Origin: Alitta virens | Taxonomy: Eukaryota > Annelida > Polychaeta > Phyllodocida > Nereididae | Assembly (NCBI GenBank): GCA_932294295.1 | Contig: OW028573.1 | Span: 65,635,829-65,699,828, forward strand | Direction of reading: 5' to 3' | Length of the DNA: 64,000 nt | In this document: positions 62,101-64,000 of the stretch, piece by piece | How the letters are laid out: the number at the start of each line of letters is the position of its first letter | Numbering within the stretch: position 1 is the stretch's first letter | The notes under the pieces: model-generated | Seen by the model: only the letters and a program-made list of their open reading frames with translations | Database searches by the model: none | Told to the model about the DNA's origin: nothing | Made by a program: the position numbers and the translations under genes

Positions 62101-64000
62101 AGAGATGTTATGACTTTTAGGCCACTCATAAATTAATACCATTCTTGTCACTTGATTCCACTGGTCAAATTTTCCCCAGAGGCAATGAAAGAAACAAAAC
62201 AAAATTTGAAGGTCTTCGTTTTATTCTCTAAGCACAAAAATCACCTTATGACCTTGTTTTTAACAGCTACCACTAGGCTGACTGAAGTTTCCAATAAAGA
62301 TTTGTTATATTCACGCTGTCAGCTTATGTCAAAATTAAAACTTGCTGCCATATCCACATATACATTAAGTAATATTGTCAAGCTGATGTTTCAAAGATGC
62401 TTTCCAAAACCAGGCTCAATTCTTATATTTTCTTAGATTTATATTAAGGGCCCAGGTGTAAAACAGCCATGCTGATCTGGTTTTAAAAAATAAATAAATA
62501 AAATAGATTGACAAAACTTCACTCACTTTTTTTGCTTTTTCTTGCACTCCCTGGTGAGGAATCAGCTTTTGCAGATTTGCGTTTCTCCTTTTTTTCCATC
62601 CGTCTTTTTGCTACTTTCTTCGCTTCTTCTTGGGTGCTCAGCATCATGTTACAAAACTTAAAATAAAGGCAAGACAAGCACAGATAATTATATGACACAA
62701 AAGGCAAAGTATGACTAAAAGGTTACTCAGAATACATTTGATGCTTAACAGGAAACAAAACATCTGGGGGTGCTGTGTGTCAGACTCACACAATTTTTAC
62801 ATACATGTATACATTTTGAGCCAACCAGATAAGCACCAATGTAGACATCATAATAATAAATGTATGGCAAAGTCAATAGATTACAAGTAAGTAATTCGAG
62901 CAAAGCACTGCAACAGAATTGATGAAACAGGACTGGTTACAGCCTACAATTAAGCTCAACAGGACAAAATATCTGCAAGGCGTGGGATAAACAAAGAATG
63001 GCGTATGTGTTGTATGTCATTACAGTAAGCACATTGCATACAAGTTAGAAGTGTATTTCCATCCAAAAGGCTGTACCTTTTCATATGTAAAGACTCCCTT
63101 ATGAAACATAGAGAAGAAGAAATTTATATAATGCCCAAACGAGGATGTGAAAACTTTGTCAAGACAGATATTTAGGTAACTATAACGGAGATGAGCACTT
63201 TTCGTCAATGAAGATATCAAAGTGTTCTAAAAGAGAACAAAAGGATTTGCGATAGAGCTATCAATATTGATCTACCTTTTACAATACTTAACTATGATAA
63301 TTAGAAGTTTCAAAACTAGAATCAAAAACTCACTTCTTTGTAATCCAATTTTCCATTACCATCCTCATCAACTTCATTAATGATGCGTTGAACCTCTTCC
63401 TTGGTCATTTTCTCTCCTTTCTGCAATGTTAGTTTATTTCAAGTATTGCAATAATCATACTCCCCTGATTACCCCCACAATATCAGACTTATTTCCCATT
63501 ATTCCCATTTACCTCAAGTAATTACACAATATAACTTAATATTCTATTATTCCAATTTAACAGTGGGCTTACTCCATCGGGCGGGGGATGAATCATGTCA
63601 TGAGGCCTATTAGGACACAGGCTGAGACTACTGGTTCATTGAAAACAACAACATTGCTATGCCTAAATTGGGTAGTTTTAGTCTTAGATAATTGAGATGT
63701 ATATATATATACCAATGTAACCTACATTACACATGACTCTGAAGAGCTCGTTGTTGGAGATGAAACCATCACTGTTCCTGTCAATCTTTTTGAAGGCAGC
63801 CATCAGGTCATCCTCTGTAGTTTGTTTAACTTCACGGCATATGTCAACGAATTCGTCAAAACTAACCGCCTCTGGAGTAACAAGACAAGCAAAGTCGGTC
63901 AAAGAATTTGCACAAATAAATGCCATTAAATAATACAGAGGAAGAGCTCTGAATTCGACTATTAAATACCTTTGCTTGATGTCCAGAATTTATCAAGAGC
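50104..64000 (-). CDS. EFCAB7: EFCAB7-like EF-hand protein, 5'-partial, with inserted repeat-exon array
   Basis: Conserved 5' exons: 64000-63970 (partial), 63871-63722, 63416-63334 and 62656-62527. The array follows (separate entry). Conserved 3' exons: 54065-53962, 52950-52812, 52591-52467, 52234-52077, 51553-51420, 51315-51167, 50861-50742, 50613-50524, 50438-50331 and 50175-50104. The sum is 883 codons plus stop in one frame. EF-hand loops are DRNSDGFISNNE, DEDGNGKLDYKE and DLDGNGTLSREE. GEKMTKEEVQRIIN, DWNHCHYKGCFFMEDN, RNNELTHKGFLDLN and ACPFKIEVYTEGC match human EFCAB7 in order. EFCAB7 partners IQCE to anchor EVC-EVC2 at the cilium base in Hedgehog signalling. Human EFCAB7 is 629 aa; this protein is much longer because of about 350 inserted residues. 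The acceptor at 63417 (aaag) was chosen by phase over one four bases upstream. Confidence 0.92.
50921..51142 (-). mobile_element. tRNA-derived SINE with 9-bp target-site duplication
   Basis: On the minus strand, from about 51127, the sequence reads CCTAGCTCAGTGGC (A-box-like), then CCAACCACTGGGTCC and GGCTTCAATTCCC (B-box-like), the order of a tRNA head. A non-tRNA body follows to about 50936. TTACCAAGG flanks both sides (50921-50929 and 51134-51142). It lies in the intron between EFCAB7 exons 51315-51167 and 50861-50742. Changed B-box bases suggest it is no longer a functional tRNA. Confidence 0.85.
53244..53351. repeat. Short foldback element, copy 2 of 3
   Basis: Inverted arms with GACGTCATGTGAAT and ATTCACATGACGTC, and inner CTCATTGGCTGAGGGA and TTAACCAATAAGAG. 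Lies in an EFCAB7 intron. Confidence 0.85.
53547..53685. repeat. 139-bp hairpin element
   Basis: Arms of about 45 bases begin ACCGTAACGGAGGGTATTAT and end with the inverse (ATAATACCC...TTACGGT), also sharing CAGGGC-GGTATTTTCGACACT. The spacer is about 45 AT-rich bases. Separate from the adjacent foldback copy at 53244. Confidence 0.88.
57086..57216. repeat. Short foldback element, copy 3 of 3
   Basis: Outer arms GGAAGCTAAACTCCAGAGG and CCTGAGGTTTAGTTTCC are inverse matches. The inner part has CCCATTGGGCAGTCCCTCAA and AACCAATGAGGGGTC plus GGATTCAC, as in the other copies. Lies in an EFCAB7 intron. Confidence 0.82.
60702..60845. repeat. ~144-bp foldback element in the mini-exon array
   Basis: Arms share TGCATTTTCCATGAGAAG, AAACGCATGGAAAACGCATG and GTGCC in inverted order around an AT-rich loop. 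It lies in the intron between repeat exons 61195-61142 and 60330-60268. Confidence 0.85.

Overview
The window is animal (metazoan) nuclear DNA. It is AT-rich and intron-rich, with GT-AG splice sites, polyadenylation signals, many small inverted-repeat elements and a tRNA-derived SINE. The gene set (NOL4, GAREM, USP8, EFCAB7 and an iduronate-2-sulfatase relative) and the domain versions point to a marine invertebrate, perhaps a hemichordate, echinoderm, amphioxus or lophotrochozoan. The species cannot be fixed from sequence alone. All exon models were hand-spliced by conceptual translation, and phases were checked so that each model gives one open frame.

Layout. (1) 1-5838: no recognisable coding sequence, probably the intron or 5' region of a NOL4-like gene. 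(2) 5839-9039 (+): the last six coding exons of NOL4/NOL4L, followed by a long 3' UTR. (3) 11360-13165 and 17555-24466 (+): two tandem CABIT-domain genes of the GAREM family with an intron at the same position and phase. The second has the GAREM-type C-terminal SAM domain; the first does not. (4) 23.1-36.6 kb: a rearranged block. A segment holding the 3' part of GAREM and a tail-to-tail iduronate-2-sulfatase-like gene was duplicated. Copy A (left) keeps GAREM intact but its sulfatase is dead. Copy B (right) keeps the sulfatase intact but its GAREM part is dead. A 4.9-kb piggyBac-like element (TTAA ends) lies between the copies and carries a second inverted-repeat element nested inside it. A third sulfatase fragment lies at 36.45 kb. 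(5) 37444-45046 (-): a complete 25-exon USP8 deubiquitinase gene of 1156 aa. Its probable promoter (NRF1-, YY1-, E-box- and CCAAT-like motifs) lies inside an apparent inverted-repeat element at 45.37-46.59 kb. (6) 46.6-50.1 kb: repeat-bearing intergenic DNA. (7) 50104-64000 (-): an EFCAB7-like gene, 5'-truncated by the window edge, with 883 codons visible.

The most unusual feature is inside the EFCAB7-like gene. Between the EF-hand pair and the conserved C-terminal half lie 13 consecutive tiny exons (45-75 nt, all phase 1-1, all multiples of three). Each encodes one copy of a G-S-[Q/K]-[V/I]-S-L-K-S motif, and three larger symmetric exons follow. Human EFCAB7, as I recall it, has no such array. 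Any exon could be skipped or duplicated without breaking the frame, so this looks like an exon-duplication module suited to isoform or allelic length variation.

The genes do not form an operon-like unit. NOL4 is a nuclear protein, GAREM a receptor-signalling adaptor, IDS a lysosomal sulfatase, USP8 an endosomal deubiquitinase and EFCAB7 a ciliary Hedgehog-pathway protein. The NOL4-GAREM neighbourhood resembles human chromosome 18q12 and may be ancestral linkage.
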